This document shows, piece after piece, positions 1 to 8,670 of a DNA stretch of 57,380 nt. The first letter of the stretch is position 1, and every line of letters begins with the position of its first letter. The stretch covers positions 1 through 57,380 of the forward strand of contig NZ_BCTY01000021.1 in assembly GCF_001591005.1 (NCBI RefSeq). Direction: 5' to 3'. The notes below the pieces were generated by a model. The model was not told the origin of the DNA, did no database searches, and worked only from the letters and a program-made list of their open reading frames with translations. The translations under genes were made by a program, and so were the position numbers. The stretch is from Sphingomonas sanguinis NBRC 13937. GTDB taxonomy: Bacteria > Pseudomonadota > Alphaproteobacteria > Sphingomonadales > Sphingomonadaceae.

Positions 1-17
1 TTAGCAAATCGACCCAG

Positions 18-49
18 CCAGTCTTTTGGGCATACCTCTGAAAGACTGG
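18..49. repeat. Short inverted repeat near the left edge
   Basis: CCAGTCTTT at 18-26 and AAAGACTGG at 41-49 are perfect 9-bp inverted arms around a 14-nt loop. It lies just upstream of a resolvase gene fragment, so it may be a leftover recombination or operator site. No function can be shown from sequence. Confidence 0.4.
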
Positions 50-131
50 AGCGCGCTCAGTCTCGTTTCCGTCAAACGACGTTCAAAAAGGACTGGACAT
101 AACAAGACCGTTCATCAAGCACTGAGGTACG

Positions 132-290
132 TTCGTCCGGGCCTATCTCCGCGCATCGATCGCTGAACAGGACGCCAACCGCGCTCGCGCCGCGCTGGAT
201 GCGTTCGCCGCCTCACATGGCCTCCGGATCGCAGCGCGCTATGTCGAACACGAGAGCGGCACTCGCCTAGCCCGACCGGAGCTTTTTTGA
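132..290 (+). pseudogene. Serine recombinase (resolvase) N-terminal fragment
   Basis: Reading from 132 gives RAYLRAS then EQDANRARAALDAF and a VEHESG stretch, the N-terminal catalytic part of a plasmid resolvase (the usual YLRAST motif carries the nucleophilic serine). The expected ATG is degraded and a TGA closes the frame at 288-290 after about 52 codons, so about two thirds of a normal resolvase is missing. The following 180 bp hold no continuation. I read it as a dead remnant of a plasmid multimer-resolution or transposon resolvase gene. The intact serine recombinase elsewhere in the window (26,580-27,176) is a different gene. Confidence 0.6.
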
Positions 291-473
291 CTACCGGACG
301 GGCTGGACAACGACATCGGTCTAGCGGCCCACTGGACCCAACGTGCGCCGCAAGAGCATTGACGAAGCGTGGCGTCCTGCGGGCGTGGCCCAGCCTTGCC
401 GTGATCCTGCGTTGAGCGCCGCGCCTCGATGCAGACTGTGGGACTTACACGAAAAACTTGGTAGCGCTGCATC

Positions 474-722
474 ATGCCAAAGGTAATCATCGCCGATAAC
501 GTCAGGCTGCCTCTCGCCGAGCTTTTCGGCGGAAGGCTCAAACAGCGTCGCCTTGCTCACAACATGACGCAAGCCCAACTCGCCGAGCGGACCGGCAGCA
601 CGGCCGCCTACATTTCGCAGGTCGAGCGCGCACAGGCCAATCCGACGCTCGATCTCATGGCGAAGATTGCCGAAGTTCTCGACACCGATGTGTGGGATTT
701 GCTTCGTCCGAACAACGACTAG
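474..722 (+). CDS. XRE-family helix-turn-helix regulator
   Basis: An 82-residue protein that is almost entirely one Cro/C1-type HTH domain. LKQRRLAHNMTQAQLAERTG followed by YISQVERAQANPTLDLMAKI is the classic five-helix pattern, with the recognition helix around residues 45-55. It should bind DNA as a dimer and repress transcription locally. It sits alone behind the resolvase fragment and ahead of a second small HTH gene. No ligand or protease domain is present, so its target and signal are unknown. It could regulate the T4SS operon starting 1.1 kb downstream, but nothing in the sequence proves that. Confidence 0.8.
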   Translation: MPKVIIADNVRLPLAELFGGRLKQRRLAHNMTQAQLAERTGSTAAYISQVERAQANPTLDLMAKIAEVLDTDVWDLLRPNND

Positions 723-870
723 GAACCTAATCACTCCGAATTAATCGCTTCTTGCATCCAAACACGGCGTTGTTCCTTTTACGCTGGCCTCCTAAATCCA
801 ATTGGGTAGCAATCGACTGCTTCGAGCAACCGGACAAAGCGGTATCTGGTCTATCGTATGGAGTGTCGGC

Positions 871-1152
871 GTGAGCGATGGTAAAGCGATGCGACGTCGC
901 TTCGGTCTGAGGATCGCGGCGCTGGCAGATCGATCCGGGCTCTCTGTTGAAGTCCTGGCGGCGCGGGCGACACTTTCCGTGCAGCGCATCAAGGATATCA
1001 TGGGCGCGACGTCAGACTGCGTGACGTTACGCGAGATGACGCTGCTTTCTAATATCCTCATCACCCCCGTCGCTGATCTTCTTGCTCCTTCTGACCCGGT
1101 CGGGATCGTACCGTTCGAGAAAGTTGAACAAGGTGGAGCGCGACACGCGTAG
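871..1152 (+). CDS. Small HTH-like DNA-binding protein
   Basis: About 93 residues if started at the GTG at 871; an upstream ATG-initiated extension to 802 is less convincing because its composition is unlike the rest. The core (RFGLRIAALADRSGLSVEVLAARATLSVQRIKDIMG) has the spacing of a divergent Cro-type HTH, ending in an NILITPVADLL helix like the tail of XRE domains. Its 3' end overlaps by about 125 bp the 3' end of the convergent recombinase-like gene, so one of the two may be partly non-functional. Annotation as a regulator is from pattern only. Confidence 0.45.
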   Translation: MSDGKAMRRRFGLRIAALADRSGLSVEVLAARATLSVQRIKDIMGATSDCVTLREMTLLSNILITPVADLLAPSDPVGIVPFEKVEQGGARHA

Positions 1153-1749
1153 CTCCTGGGCGACATCGGTTGCCGTCGCCCCCGGTGACTCCAGCCTCGA
1201 TTTGATCGCAGGCAGATCATCTGGGTCGAGAAGCCGTTTGCGCCCCCGCGACGCTGTCTCGGGATGTGTTTTTAACCCGTGCAAATAACGATGGTGCCCA
1301 TCAAGGGCGCGGATCAGCGCGTGAAGCTTGTCGTCAGGTGCGGGTTCGATGACAACGCCCGCCGCTACGATCTCGAACGCGATGCCGCGGCGGAGCATCC
1401 GGTCGATAAGGCGGATCAACGTCGGGGTGGAAAGTGTGATACACGACAGATCATAAACCACGACCCTGTCGCCGGCCTCAAGTTGGAGACCGCTGCGTGC
1501 GAGCAGATCGCCCAGCTTGTTGAAGCTCTGACGGCCCGCAACGACGATGAGCGCCTCGGAGTTCATGGCGGCCTTCTGATCGTCGATCGTCGCCGATCCT
1601 TGGCATTCCGCGAGGAACGCGACGACTTTTCCCACCCCTGCCCTCCTCTCGATGAACGGCGCCAGCGCCACCGTGTGCCGGGCGCGAATTCTGTAGGTCA
1701 ACCATAGGCTCCGAGCAACACGGTGCGCGTCGAAGACCGGCCTGACCAC
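1027..1749 (-). CDS. Degenerate resolvase-like protein with C-terminal HTH
   Basis: A 240-residue protein whose second half resembles the end of a serine recombinase. GDRVVVYDLSCITLSTPTLI and RMLRRGIAFEIV match the usual 'GD.LVV.KLDRL.RS...LI...L..RGI' region, and the C-terminus (IKSRLESPGATATDVAQELR, VSRSTLFNFLERY) is a Hin-type HTH. The N-terminal YxRVST catalytic-serine motif is absent, so strand cleavage is not expected. It may be a DNA-binding relic or regulator. Internal ATG codons (residue 62) could be the true start. It is convergent with the small HTH gene and divergent from the T4SS operon. Confidence 0.5.
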   Translation of the reverse strand: MVRPVFDAHRVARSLWLTYRIRARHTVALAPFIERRAGVGKVVAFLAECQGSATIDDQKAAMNSEALIVVAGRQSFNKLGDLLARSGLQLEAGDRVVVYDLSCITLSTPTLIRLIDRMLRRGIAFEIVAAGVVIEPAPDDKLHALIRALDGHHRYLHGLKTHPETASRGRKRLLDPDDLPAIKSRLESPGATATDVAQELRVSRSTLFNFLERYDPDRVRRSKKISDGGDEDIRKQRHLA

Positions 1750-1857
1750 GCAACCGCCGGCACCCAGGAAGGCCGTTAAAGCGACTCTGCCGAATTTCCA
1801 TCTTGCGTCATTTTCGTTTTAGAGTTTATTTGGACTGCACCAGATGGACGGAGCATC

Positions 1858-2649
1858 ATGCTTCCAGCGGCACTCACAGCGAAGGCAATCCAGCTCTGCG
1901 CAGCCATGGTTGGACCCGCTCAGCCAATCTCGGCGGGGTCCTTTCCGGTTGCCGTGATCAGCGGCGCTACCTTGCTGCGAGAGCCGCAGAACCTCGCGGA
2001 TGCGGAAGCGACGGTACGCGACCTTCTCGCCCTCAGGGCCGACTTCACCGCGGGTCCGCTCCAGATCGCGGGGCGCCATTTTACGACCTTCGGGGTCACT
2101 CCATCGACGGTGTTTGATCCATGCAGTCTCGCGCGTGTCGGCGATGGCGGCCGCGGATCGCCGCTCGCCGGTACCGAAAGCGTATCAGATGTGGTCAGCC
2201 TGCTTCGCAAGGCGTTCGGCGCCCGCGTCACCGATACGATCCGACCGGCGAATGCGACATATGGGGCCCGCTACAGCTGGCACAAAGTCGGACAAGCCGT
2301 CGACTTCGTGCCGGCTGGCGGCGTCGGGACGATCGATCGTTGCCGGATCCGGGCACTGATGGCCCAGCACGGCATCCGGATCATCGAGCTCCTTGGCCCA
2401 GGCGATCAAGGGCATTCCAATCACTGGCACGTCGCGTTCGCCCGCCCGGGACAGACCATAGACCGGACGCAGCACATCGAGGACGGCGAAGACTGGTTCT
2501 TGGACGTCGCGCGGAACGGTAGCGGGCAGCAACCCGCCGGAACCAGGCAGCTGGACGCGGTCCCCGAGGGGTCGGTTGCCGAGCCGAGACCTGCGGCGTG
2601 GGACGTCTTCGCGACGACCGGTCCTCGTTCGCTTCAAGGAGGTGGATGA
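1858..2649 (+). CDS. LT-like remnant fused to an M15-type peptidase, first gene of the T4SS operon
   Basis: 263 residues. The C-terminal half carries the zinc-peptidase M15/LAS signature: SWHKVGQAVDF (His and Asp ligands) and GHSNHWHVAF (HxH). This is the D-Ala-D-Ala carboxypeptidase-like fold that trims peptidoglycan. The N-terminal part (GPLQIAGRHFTTFGVTPSTV and FDPCSLA) aligns with the VirB1 gene 1 kb downstream (GLAQINSANFTRLGVTIESV, FEPCNNL), but no catalytic Glu motif (TESGG) is present. It therefore looks like an inactive transglycosylase-type module joined to an amidase-like hydrolase, probably helping the secretion channel cross the cell wall. The stop overlaps the next gene's ATGATG. 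Confidence 0.7.
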   Translation: MLPAALTAKAIQLCAAMVGPAQPISAGSFPVAVISGATLLREPQNLADAEATVRDLLALRADFTAGPLQIAGRHFTTFGVTPSTVFDPCSLARVGDGGRGSPLAGTESVSDVVSLLRKAFGARVTDTIRPANATYGARYSWHKVGQAVDFVPAGGVGTIDRCRIRALMAQHGIRIIELLGPGDQGHSNHWHVAFARPGQTIDRTQHIEDGEDWFLDVARNGSGQQPAGTRQLDAVPEGSVAEPRPAAWDVFATTGPRSLQGGG

Positions 2650-3002
2650 TGCTGGCACGGACTCTCAAGACGATCTCGCAGAGCGCAGCGGGCGTCGTGA
2701 TCCCCCTTGCCGGCGTGTTGGCGATCGCGGTGCCACAGCCGGCACGCGCGTCCGACTGGGGTTGTCAGGTCGTTCTGTGTCTCGCGACACCGGGCTCGCC
2801 GACGACCTATCCCGCCTGTGTGCCACCAATTACGAAGCTCTGGCAGCATCTCGCGATCGGTGGCGTGTTCCCCAGCTGCATCGGCGTCGGCATCCGGACG
2901 CGTCAAACGAAACATGGCTACAGCCTCACCGTCTCTAAGTCAGATGGAACGACGGCACGCTACCAGCTCGACACGCGCTACCAGACGGTGACGTCCCAAT
3001 GA
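2646..3002 (+). CDS. TrbM-like exported conjugal transfer protein
   Basis: 118 residues from the ATG at 2646 (a second ATG follows at 2649), overlapping the upstream stop. Residues 1-28 are a Sec signal peptide with a hydrophobic core (GVVIPLAGVLAIA) and an ARA cleavage site. The mature part has paired cysteines (WGCQVVLCLATPG, CVPPI, FPSC) with an LW..L..G..FPSC ending that resembles TrbM, a periplasmic protein of mating-pair formation loci. Disulfides are expected. It stands between a peptidoglycan peptidase and VirB1 and overlaps VirB1 by ATGA, which implies translational coupling. Confidence 0.55.
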   Translation: MMLARTLKTISQSAAGVVIPLAGVLAIAVPQPARASDWGCQVVLCLATPGSPTTYPACVPPITKLWQHLAIGGVFPSCIGVGIRTRQTKHGYSLTVSKSDGTTARYQLDTRYQTVTSQ

Positions 3003-3604
3003 GCTACGACGTACCGGCCATCATCGCCTTGGCGAAAGCCTGCGCTCCCGAGATCGCGACCGAAGCGATCGTGCCGCTCGTCCTCACCGAGAGCGGCGGC
3101 GAGCCGTTGCAGATAAACGTGAACAAGGGTCCCCGTGTTCGCGCAAGAACAGTTCCGGAGGGAGCGGCGCTGGTACGCCGCTATATCGCGGCGGGCTACA
3201 CGGTCGACGTCGGCCTCGCCCAGATCAACTCAGCAAATTTCACCCGTCTCGGCGTGACGATCGAGAGCGTGTTTGAGCCATGCAATAATCTTCGTCTTGC
3301 CTCGGTGATCCTGCAGCGCAGCTACGACACCGCCGCCCGGCATTATTCGGGGTTGGACGCGATCTCTGCGACGTACTCGATGTACAACACCGGGTCCCTC
3401 ACCCGTGGTCTACGCAACGGCTATGCAGGCCGCGTCTGGTCAGCCGCGGTGAACCTGGGGTCCATTGAAACCGCTCCAGCCCTGCCAGGAGTTGACACTG
3501 CTGCGGCGACACGCGCGGCTTCGGCGGCACACCCAACGCTGACAGCCCAAGACCAATGGGTCGTCGGCCCGCTTTCGCCGACCACAGTCACGGTGTTCAA
3601 ATGA
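2999..3604 (+). CDS. virB1: VirB1-like lytic transglycosylase
   Basis: 201 residues. The TESGGEPLQINVN segment holds the catalytic Glu of the soluble lytic transglycosylase fold. GLAQINSANFTRLGV is the conserved substrate-groove motif, followed by ATYSMYNTGS. VirB1 enzymes cleave glycan strands to make room for the secretion channel. No clear signal peptide is visible from this start, so export may rely on the T4SS or a different start. It overlaps its upstream and downstream genes by 4 bp each (ATGA), showing operon structure. Confidence 0.85.
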   Translation: MSYDVPAIIALAKACAPEIATEAIVPLVLTESGGEPLQINVNKGPRVRARTVPEGAALVRRYIAAGYTVDVGLAQINSANFTRLGVTIESVFEPCNNLRLASVILQRSYDTAARHYSGLDAISATYSMYNTGSLTRGLRNGYAGRVWSAAVNLGSIETAPALPGVDTAAATRAASAAHPTLTAQDQWVVGPLSPTTVTVFK

Positions 3605-4902
3605 GCGGCGCCAACAGCATCGTCCGGGACGACCGAATGCCTGTGGTTCCAGCCGAGCCGGCCGGCTTCGAGCTACCACCGGCCCTGGCCGGGCGATACG
3701 ACGTTCGTGTCGTTGACGGTGCCGATGGCGAGCAGCGGATCGGTCTCTTCCGGCCCACTGATCGCGATGGACCCTCGATCGAGATCACGAACGATCGCAT
3801 CGTTGCGCGAAGTGAGGACGCCGAGACGGTGGCCGCCCTCGTGACAATCGCGCAGCATAGCGGCTGGGATCGCATCGCGGTCGACGGGTCGCCGGAGTTT
3901 CGGCAGGCCGTTTGGGAGGCCGCGACCCGCGAAGGACTTAGGGTCAGTGGCTACGATCCCAGCTTCAACGAGCAAGAGCGCGTGGAGCAGGCCAGACGCG
4001 CATCGAAGGAGCGCCGCGAGCGCGACGCTCAGCAGGGAGCCGCTGCCCCGCCGCGCATTGACATTGTCGGCGAAACACATCCCAAGGCAGCGATGACTCC
4101 GCCGGAGGCGGATGGCCGCGGCGCGCTGCGCGACGATGACGGAAACGCGTTATCGAGCGGCGACCGAAAGCTCCTCCTCACGGTCAGCCGGCATATCGAG
4201 GACCGCAAAAGTCTCGATGCGCCCCTGCGTCCAGGCATGGATGCTTTCGATCGCGACGTTCGATCGGAGCGCCTCGATCATAATCGCGAGGCAGTAAACA
4301 CGTCTCTGGAGCGCGCCCTCGAGAGCCCAACGCTGGCTGCGGCGTTCGAGCAGGTGGGATACGGGCCGGACCGGTTGCGCTCACTGGACATGGTCGACGA
4401 AAGCCATGGCGAAATCGCCGACGCGATCGCTCGCGTGCGATCGGGGATGCACCGCGAAACCCCTCATCTAGAGGCAAGCGAGCCACAGCGCGCCACCAGC
4501 GCCATTGCCGATGAACTAGAAGACGCCGCCCGCACGAAGCATTCGGCCGCCGGCAGCGGAACGCTGATCGACCGAGAGCCGACTGTCGGGGAACGTCAGG
4601 ACCGCGACGCGAGTGCGAGACAGCGCGAGAGCGAAGAACTGGCGGAGATCTTTCTGAACGGGACCATCGATCGCGTCTCGGCCGATCCACGGCTCGCCGG
4701 CGCGCGCGAGGCACAGGCCGCGATGGAGCTCCATATCGGCGAGGTCTTCGGCGGTGATGCGGGCCGCATGGCAACCGCTAACCTCGAAAGCCGACAGATG
4801 ATTTCGGACGTGCTGCGGCGGGGGTTCGAGGTTTCAGTGCGTGAGCCGACCCCGGTTCGACAGGTCGAGCCGATCCAGATCCGATCCGACATGGAGCGGT
4901 AG
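3601..4902 (+). CDS. LPD7-domain protein of the transfer operon
   Basis: 433 residues from the ATG at 3601 (ATGA overlap with virB1). An early segment (IEITNDRIVARSEDAETVAA) and a later one (GWDRIAVDGSPEFRQAVWEA, then GLRVSGYDPS) match the LPD7 domain, which normally sits at the C-terminus of TraI-type relaxases and other large mobile-element proteins. Here it stands alone, followed by about 290 charged, low-complexity, probably helical residues. No catalytic motif is visible. In other elements LPD7 is thought to mediate protein or DNA contacts in the relaxosome. Its place between virB1 and virB2 suggests a role tied to transfer. Confidence 0.6.
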   Translation: MSGANSIVRDDRMPVVPAEPAGFELPPALAGRYDVRVVDGADGEQRIGLFRPTDRDGPSIEITNDRIVARSEDAETVAALVTIAQHSGWDRIAVDGSPEFRQAVWEAATREGLRVSGYDPSFNEQERVEQARRASKERRERDAQQGAAAPPRIDIVGETHPKAAMTPPEADGRGALRDDDGNALSSGDRKLLLTVSRHIEDRKSLDAPLRPGMDAFDRDVRSERLDHNREAVNTSLERALESPTLAAAFEQVGYGPDRLRSLDMVDESHGEIADAIARVRSGMHRETPHLEASEPQRATSAIADELEDAARTKHSAAGSGTLIDREPTVGERQDRDASARQRESEELAEIFLNGTIDRVSADPRLAGAREAQAAMELHIGEVFGGDAGRMATANLESRQMISDVLRRGFEVSVREPTPVRQVEPIQIRSDMER

Positions 4903-4922
4903 AGCTAGCGATGGAGACCCCT

Positions 4923-5249
4923 ATGAAGTTTACGTCGAACATGGGCAGGCTGATGTCCGATCGTCGTGCCCGGCAACTGATCGGCGTCGCCGGCATGATT
5001 GCTCTCGCCGCGATCGCGCAGCCGGCACTTGCCCAGAGTAGCGGAACCGCAATCGAAGGCGGGCTCAACACCATCAAGGACTGGATGGTTACGGTTGCCG
5101 GCGTCGTCGGTGTGATCGCGGTCATGGCAGTCGGTTATGCGAAACTAACGGGCCGCATGGACTGGGGACGCGCCGTCACCGTGCTGATCGGCATTGGCAT
5201 CATCTTCTCGGCGACGACGATCGTCGGCTGGATGAGCTCGGGTGGCTGA
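4923..5249 (+). CDS. virB2: VirB2 major pilin
   Basis: 108 residues from the ATG at 4923, chosen because GGAG lies 6 nt upstream; the ATG at 4911 has no ribosome binding site. It has a long basic signal peptide ending ALAQ, then two hydrophobic helices (WMVTVAGVVGVIAVMAVGYA and AVTVLIGIGIIFSATTIVGW) separated by the short cytoplasmic loop KLTGRMDWGR. This is the standard VirB2/TrbC pilin layout. The protein is inserted in the inner membrane and extracted by VirB4 to form the pilus. It overlaps virB3. Confidence 0.9.
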   Translation: MKFTSNMGRLMSDRRARQLIGVAGMIALAAIAQPALAQSSGTAIEGGLNTIKDWMVTVAGVVGVIAVMAVGYAKLTGRMDWGRAVTVLIGIGIIFSATTIVGWMSSGG

Positions 5250-5583
5250 AGCCGACAAATTGGCGGAAGATAAGGTCTTCCTCGCCTTGACCAGGCCGTC
5301 GGTCTTCATGGGACTGCCGCTCGAGGCGATCATGCCGATCATCATGGTCTGCATGGTCCTGTGGGGGATCATGCATAACCCGTTCTATCCCCTGGCATTG
5401 TTCGGCGCGCTCTACTTCCCGGCGCGGATGGTCGTCCACTACGACTACAATGCCTTTCGGTTGTGGGGCCTTTGGTTCCAGACGGTTTTCCTGTCGAAGA
5501 ACCGGAAGTTCTGGGGTGGCGGGAGCTATTCTCCCGTCCGCCTCGGGAAGGCCGTTAGACGCAAGCAGTTCGGCAATGACTGA
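5242..5583 (+). CDS. virB3: VirB3 inner-membrane T4SS protein
   Basis: 113 residues from a GTG start that overlaps the virB2 stop by 8 bp. LTRPSVFMGLPLEAIMP is the conserved VirB3 entry segment (TRP...GVP), followed by a transmembrane helix pair (IIMVCMVLWGIM, YPLALFGALYF) and a basic C-terminus. VirB3 partners VirB4 at the channel base, and in some elements the two are fused. Here they are separate genes overlapping by 8 bp. Confidence 0.85.
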   Translation: MAEADKLAEDKVFLALTRPSVFMGLPLEAIMPIIMVCMVLWGIMHNPFYPLALFGALYFPARMVVHYDYNAFRLWGLWFQTVFLSKNRKFWGGGSYSPVRLGKAVRRKQFGND

Positions 5584-7942
5584 CACCCGGCTGCAGCACA
5601 AGCGCGTTGCCGTGCGCGAGACGGACGACGTCAAGTTCATCCCCTACACCCGGCACGTCGACGACACAGTCGTAGCCCTCGAAGACGGCTCGCTGATGCG
5701 ACTATATCGCGTCGACGGACGGCCCTTCGAGACGAGCGATATCGCCGACCTCAACACCTGGCACACCAAGCTCAACATCACCTGGCGATCGATCGGTGAC
5801 GATCGTGTCGCATTGTGGACGCATCTCGTTCGAACAGCGACCGATCCGGTCCTCGGCGGTGACTTCCATTCGGATTTCGCCCGGCGGCTGCAAGATCGCT
5901 ACTCTGAGGCGTTGAGGGAGAAGGTCCTCTACCACAACGAGTTCTATGTTGCGGTCATCGTGCGGCCATCGAGCATGGCCGGCGACCAGGTAGCGCGCTT
6001 CTTTGGACGACGGAGTAGCCCCGACGAACTCGACACGCGCGCGTTGGCGATCATGGCGGACAAGTGCCGCGACTTTGAAACGCTGCTGGCGGACGCCGCC
6101 CCCGAGCCACTGTCACTCTATGAACATGACGGCATCCTGTTCTCGAAGCCCATGGAGGTGCTGCACTTCATTCTGACGGGCGACCGCATCCGCGTGCCCC
6201 TGCTGGATGGCCGTCTGGGACAGGCGCTGTACCAATCCCGCGTGGTGTTCGGCCGGGAAGCGGCCGAGATCCGGCTGCCGCACAAGTCGCATTATCTCGG
6301 GATGTTCGGCGTCCGCGAGTATGTCGCGAGCACGCGAACAGGGCAGTTCAACAGCCTGCTCAAGCTCGATTTCCCCTTTGTGCTGACGCAGAGCTTCGCC
6401 CCGCTGGTAAAACAGGCCGCTAGCGAGCGCTTTTCCAAGAAATACAAGCAGATGACGTCGTCGGATGATGCCGGCGTCAGCCAAGCGATCGAGCTTCTGG
6501 ACGGCCAGGACGAACTCATGGCGAACAGGTTCGTCATGGGTGAGCATCACCTGTCGATCTCGGTAATCGACGACGATCCGAAACGGCTGCTCGAGCGGCT
6601 ATCGATCGCGCGCTCGGCCGCGGCGGATACCGGGATGGTCATGGCGCGCGAAGATGTCGCGCTCGAGGCGGCGTTCTGGGCACAGCTGCCGGGCAATTTT
6701 CGAATGCGGGCACGTCCAGCGGTGATCAACAGTCGCAATTTTGCTGCGTTGAGCCCTTTCTACACGTTTCCTGCAGGACGCCGATCGGGCAACCATTGGG
6801 GTGAGGCGGTCACGCTGCTTAAGACGCGCGCCGGGTCGTCCTTCTGGTTCAACTTTCATCGCGCCGACATCGGGCACACGCTGATTATCGGCCCGACCGG
6901 TGCGGGGAAGACCGTGCTGCAGAACTTCCTTCAGGCGCAGCTCGAAAAGACCGGCGCACGGCAGATATTCTTCGACAAGGACCGCGGCGCCGAAATTTTT
7001 GTCCGAGCCTGTGGAGGCACCTACCTGACGTTGCGCAATGGCGAGCCAACCGGCTTTGCGCCGCTAAAGGGGTTGCCACCTACTGCGGAGAATATCGCCT
7101 TCCTCCGTCAATTCGTCCGCGTGCTAGTTCGTCGTGAGAACCGGCCACTCACGGTTGCCGAAGACCGTCTCATCGATGACGGCATCGACGCCGTCATGCG
7201 GCTTCCCTCATCCGCTCGCTCAATGGGCGCGCTGCGCGAGATGCTCGGCTACGCGGACGCCGAGGGGATCGGCGCCAGGCTCGAGCGGTGGTGCCAAGGC
7301 GGATCGCTAGGCTGGGCCTTTGACGGCCTGGTCGACGAGGTATCGTTGTCGGCACGGTTCGTCGGCTTCGACATGACGCAATTCCTCGAGAACCCGGAGA
7401 TCCGCACGCCTACTATGCTCTACCTGTTTCACCGGGTGAACGAGCTGCTCGATGGACAGCGGGTCGTCGTCGATATCGACGAGTTTTGGAAAGCGCTGCA
7501 GGACGAAGCCTTTCGATCGTTCGCGCAGGACGGACTGAAGACCTTCCGCAAGCGCAACGCGTTCATGGTCTTCGGCACGCAGTCACCCGCGGACGCGCTG
7601 CGCTCTCCGATCGCCCATTCGATCATTGAGCAGACGGCGACCAAGATCCTCCTGCCCAACTCGGATGCGAAGCGTTCCGATTATTGCGACGGGCTGGGAC
7701 TGACGGAAGCGGAGTTCCGGCTGATCCGCGAGGATCTGACGCCGGAGAGCCGCTGCTTTCTCGTCAAGCAGGGCCACACCTCCATCGTTGCCAAGCTCGA
7801 CCTCGGCGGCATGCCAGATGAGCTGAAAGTCCTGTCCGGACGGGCAGAGACCCTGATCGCCATGGATGAAGCGATCGCCGTCGCCGGCGACCATCCAAAC
7901 GACTGGCTGCCACTATTCTACGTTAACGAGAGGAAAAGCTGA
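5576..7942 (+). CDS. virB4: VirB4 T4SS ATPase
   Basis: 788 residues from the ATG at 5576, which overlaps virB3. The N-terminal CagE/TrbE/VirB4 domain spans roughly residues 1-400. Walker A is GPTGAGKT near residue 439 and Walker B is in RVVVDIDEFWKAL near residue 630, followed by FGTQSPADALRS, the conserved glutamine-containing motif of VirB4. It powers pilin extraction and channel assembly at the inner membrane. Length and motifs are complete, so it should be functional. Confidence 0.93.
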   Translation: MTDTRLQHKRVAVRETDDVKFIPYTRHVDDTVVALEDGSLMRLYRVDGRPFETSDIADLNTWHTKLNITWRSIGDDRVALWTHLVRTATDPVLGGDFHSDFARRLQDRYSEALREKVLYHNEFYVAVIVRPSSMAGDQVARFFGRRSSPDELDTRALAIMADKCRDFETLLADAAPEPLSLYEHDGILFSKPMEVLHFILTGDRIRVPLLDGRLGQALYQSRVVFGREAAEIRLPHKSHYLGMFGVREYVASTRTGQFNSLLKLDFPFVLTQSFAPLVKQAASERFSKKYKQMTSSDDAGVSQAIELLDGQDELMANRFVMGEHHLSISVIDDDPKRLLERLSIARSAAADTGMVMAREDVALEAAFWAQLPGNFRMRARPAVINSRNFAALSPFYTFPAGRRSGNHWGEAVTLLKTRAGSSFWFNFHRADIGHTLIIGPTGAGKTVLQNFLQAQLEKTGARQIFFDKDRGAEIFVRACGGTYLTLRNGEPTGFAPLKGLPPTAENIAFLRQFVRVLVRRENRPLTVAEDRLIDDGIDAVMRLPSSARSMGALREMLGYADAEGIGARLERWCQGGSLGWAFDGLVDEVSLSARFVGFDMTQFLENPEIRTPTMLYLFHRVNELLDGQRVVVDIDEFWKALQDEAFRSFAQDGLKTFRKRNAFMVFGTQSPADALRSPIAHSIIEQTATKILLPNSDAKRSDYCDGLGLTEAEFRLIREDLTPESRCFLVKQGHTSIVAKLDLGGMPDELKVLSGRAETLIAMDEAIAVAGDHPNDWLPLFYVNERKS

Positions 7943-7943
7943 C

Positions 7944-8669
7944 ATGCGGATCAAACGGACCTTGCTCGGCCTCGCAGCATCGGTCGGGGTGATCGGACTC
8001 GCCGCGCCCGTCGCGGCGCAGGGCATCCCGGTGTTCGACACGACGACGTATCTCCAAGCGTTGCAGACCGCCCGTCAAACCCTGACCATCGTCGACCAAG
8101 GAAGGCAGCAGATCCAGACGGCCGCCAACCAGTTACAGTCGCTGCAGAAGCTCACCAACATGAGCGAGATCGCCTCGACCCTGAACCTGCCTCAGGTGCG
8201 CAACCTCCTCCCCGACGCCAATACCGACGCAGCAACGTTGCTATCCGGCAACCTTTCGAGGCTGGGGCCGCTCGGCAACCTCGCCTCGAATATCCAGGCA
8301 AGGTACCGTCTTTCAGGAACCGGATCGTCCGACGCGGACGCAGCCTATGATCTGGCGTTGCGAAACGCCACGGGGGCCGCAGCGACGACCGCGGCACTCG
8401 GCGAAAACACCCTGAACGTGACCCAAGCACGGACCCAGGGCCTCGATCAGCTCCGCCAGCAATTGGCGAGCGCCCGCGATCCGAAGGATGTCATGGACCT
8501 GCAGGCGCGCATCGCGGTCGAACAGGCGCAGCTCCAGAACGATATGCTCAAGATGCAGGCGGTCCAGATGGCCCAAGCCGGTGCGGCAAATCTGGCCGCA
8601 AGTGCTGCGCTGGTATCCGCAGGCCGCAACGAGTCAGCGTTCTTCGAGGCCAACACGATCCGGAGGTAA
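7944..8669 (+). CDS. virB5: VirB5 minor pilin
   Basis: 241 residues from the ATG at 7944, with GAGAGGAAA a few bases upstream. Signal peptide: MRIKRTLLGLAASVGVIGLA, cleaved at VAAQG. The mature protein starts IPVFDTTTYLQALQTARQTL and is helical throughout with many Gln and Ala residues, the three-helix VirB5/TraC plan. VirB5 caps the pilus tip and contacts recipients. It is the fifth gene of an ordered virB operon. Confidence 0.85.
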   Translation: MRIKRTLLGLAASVGVIGLAAPVAAQGIPVFDTTTYLQALQTARQTLTIVDQGRQQIQTAANQLQSLQKLTNMSEIASTLNLPQVRNLLPDANTDAATLLSGNLSRLGPLGNLASNIQARYRLSGTGSSDADAAYDLALRNATGAAATTAALGENTLNVTQARTQGLDQLRQQLASARDPKDVMDLQARIAVEQAQLQNDMLKMQAVQMAQAGAANLAASAALVSAGRNESAFFEANTIRR

Positions 8670-8670
8670 C

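Noticed and set aside
4184..4774. - strand frame of 196 codons inside the LPD7 gene
   Set aside because: Arg/Pro-rich antisense shadow without a ribosome binding site.
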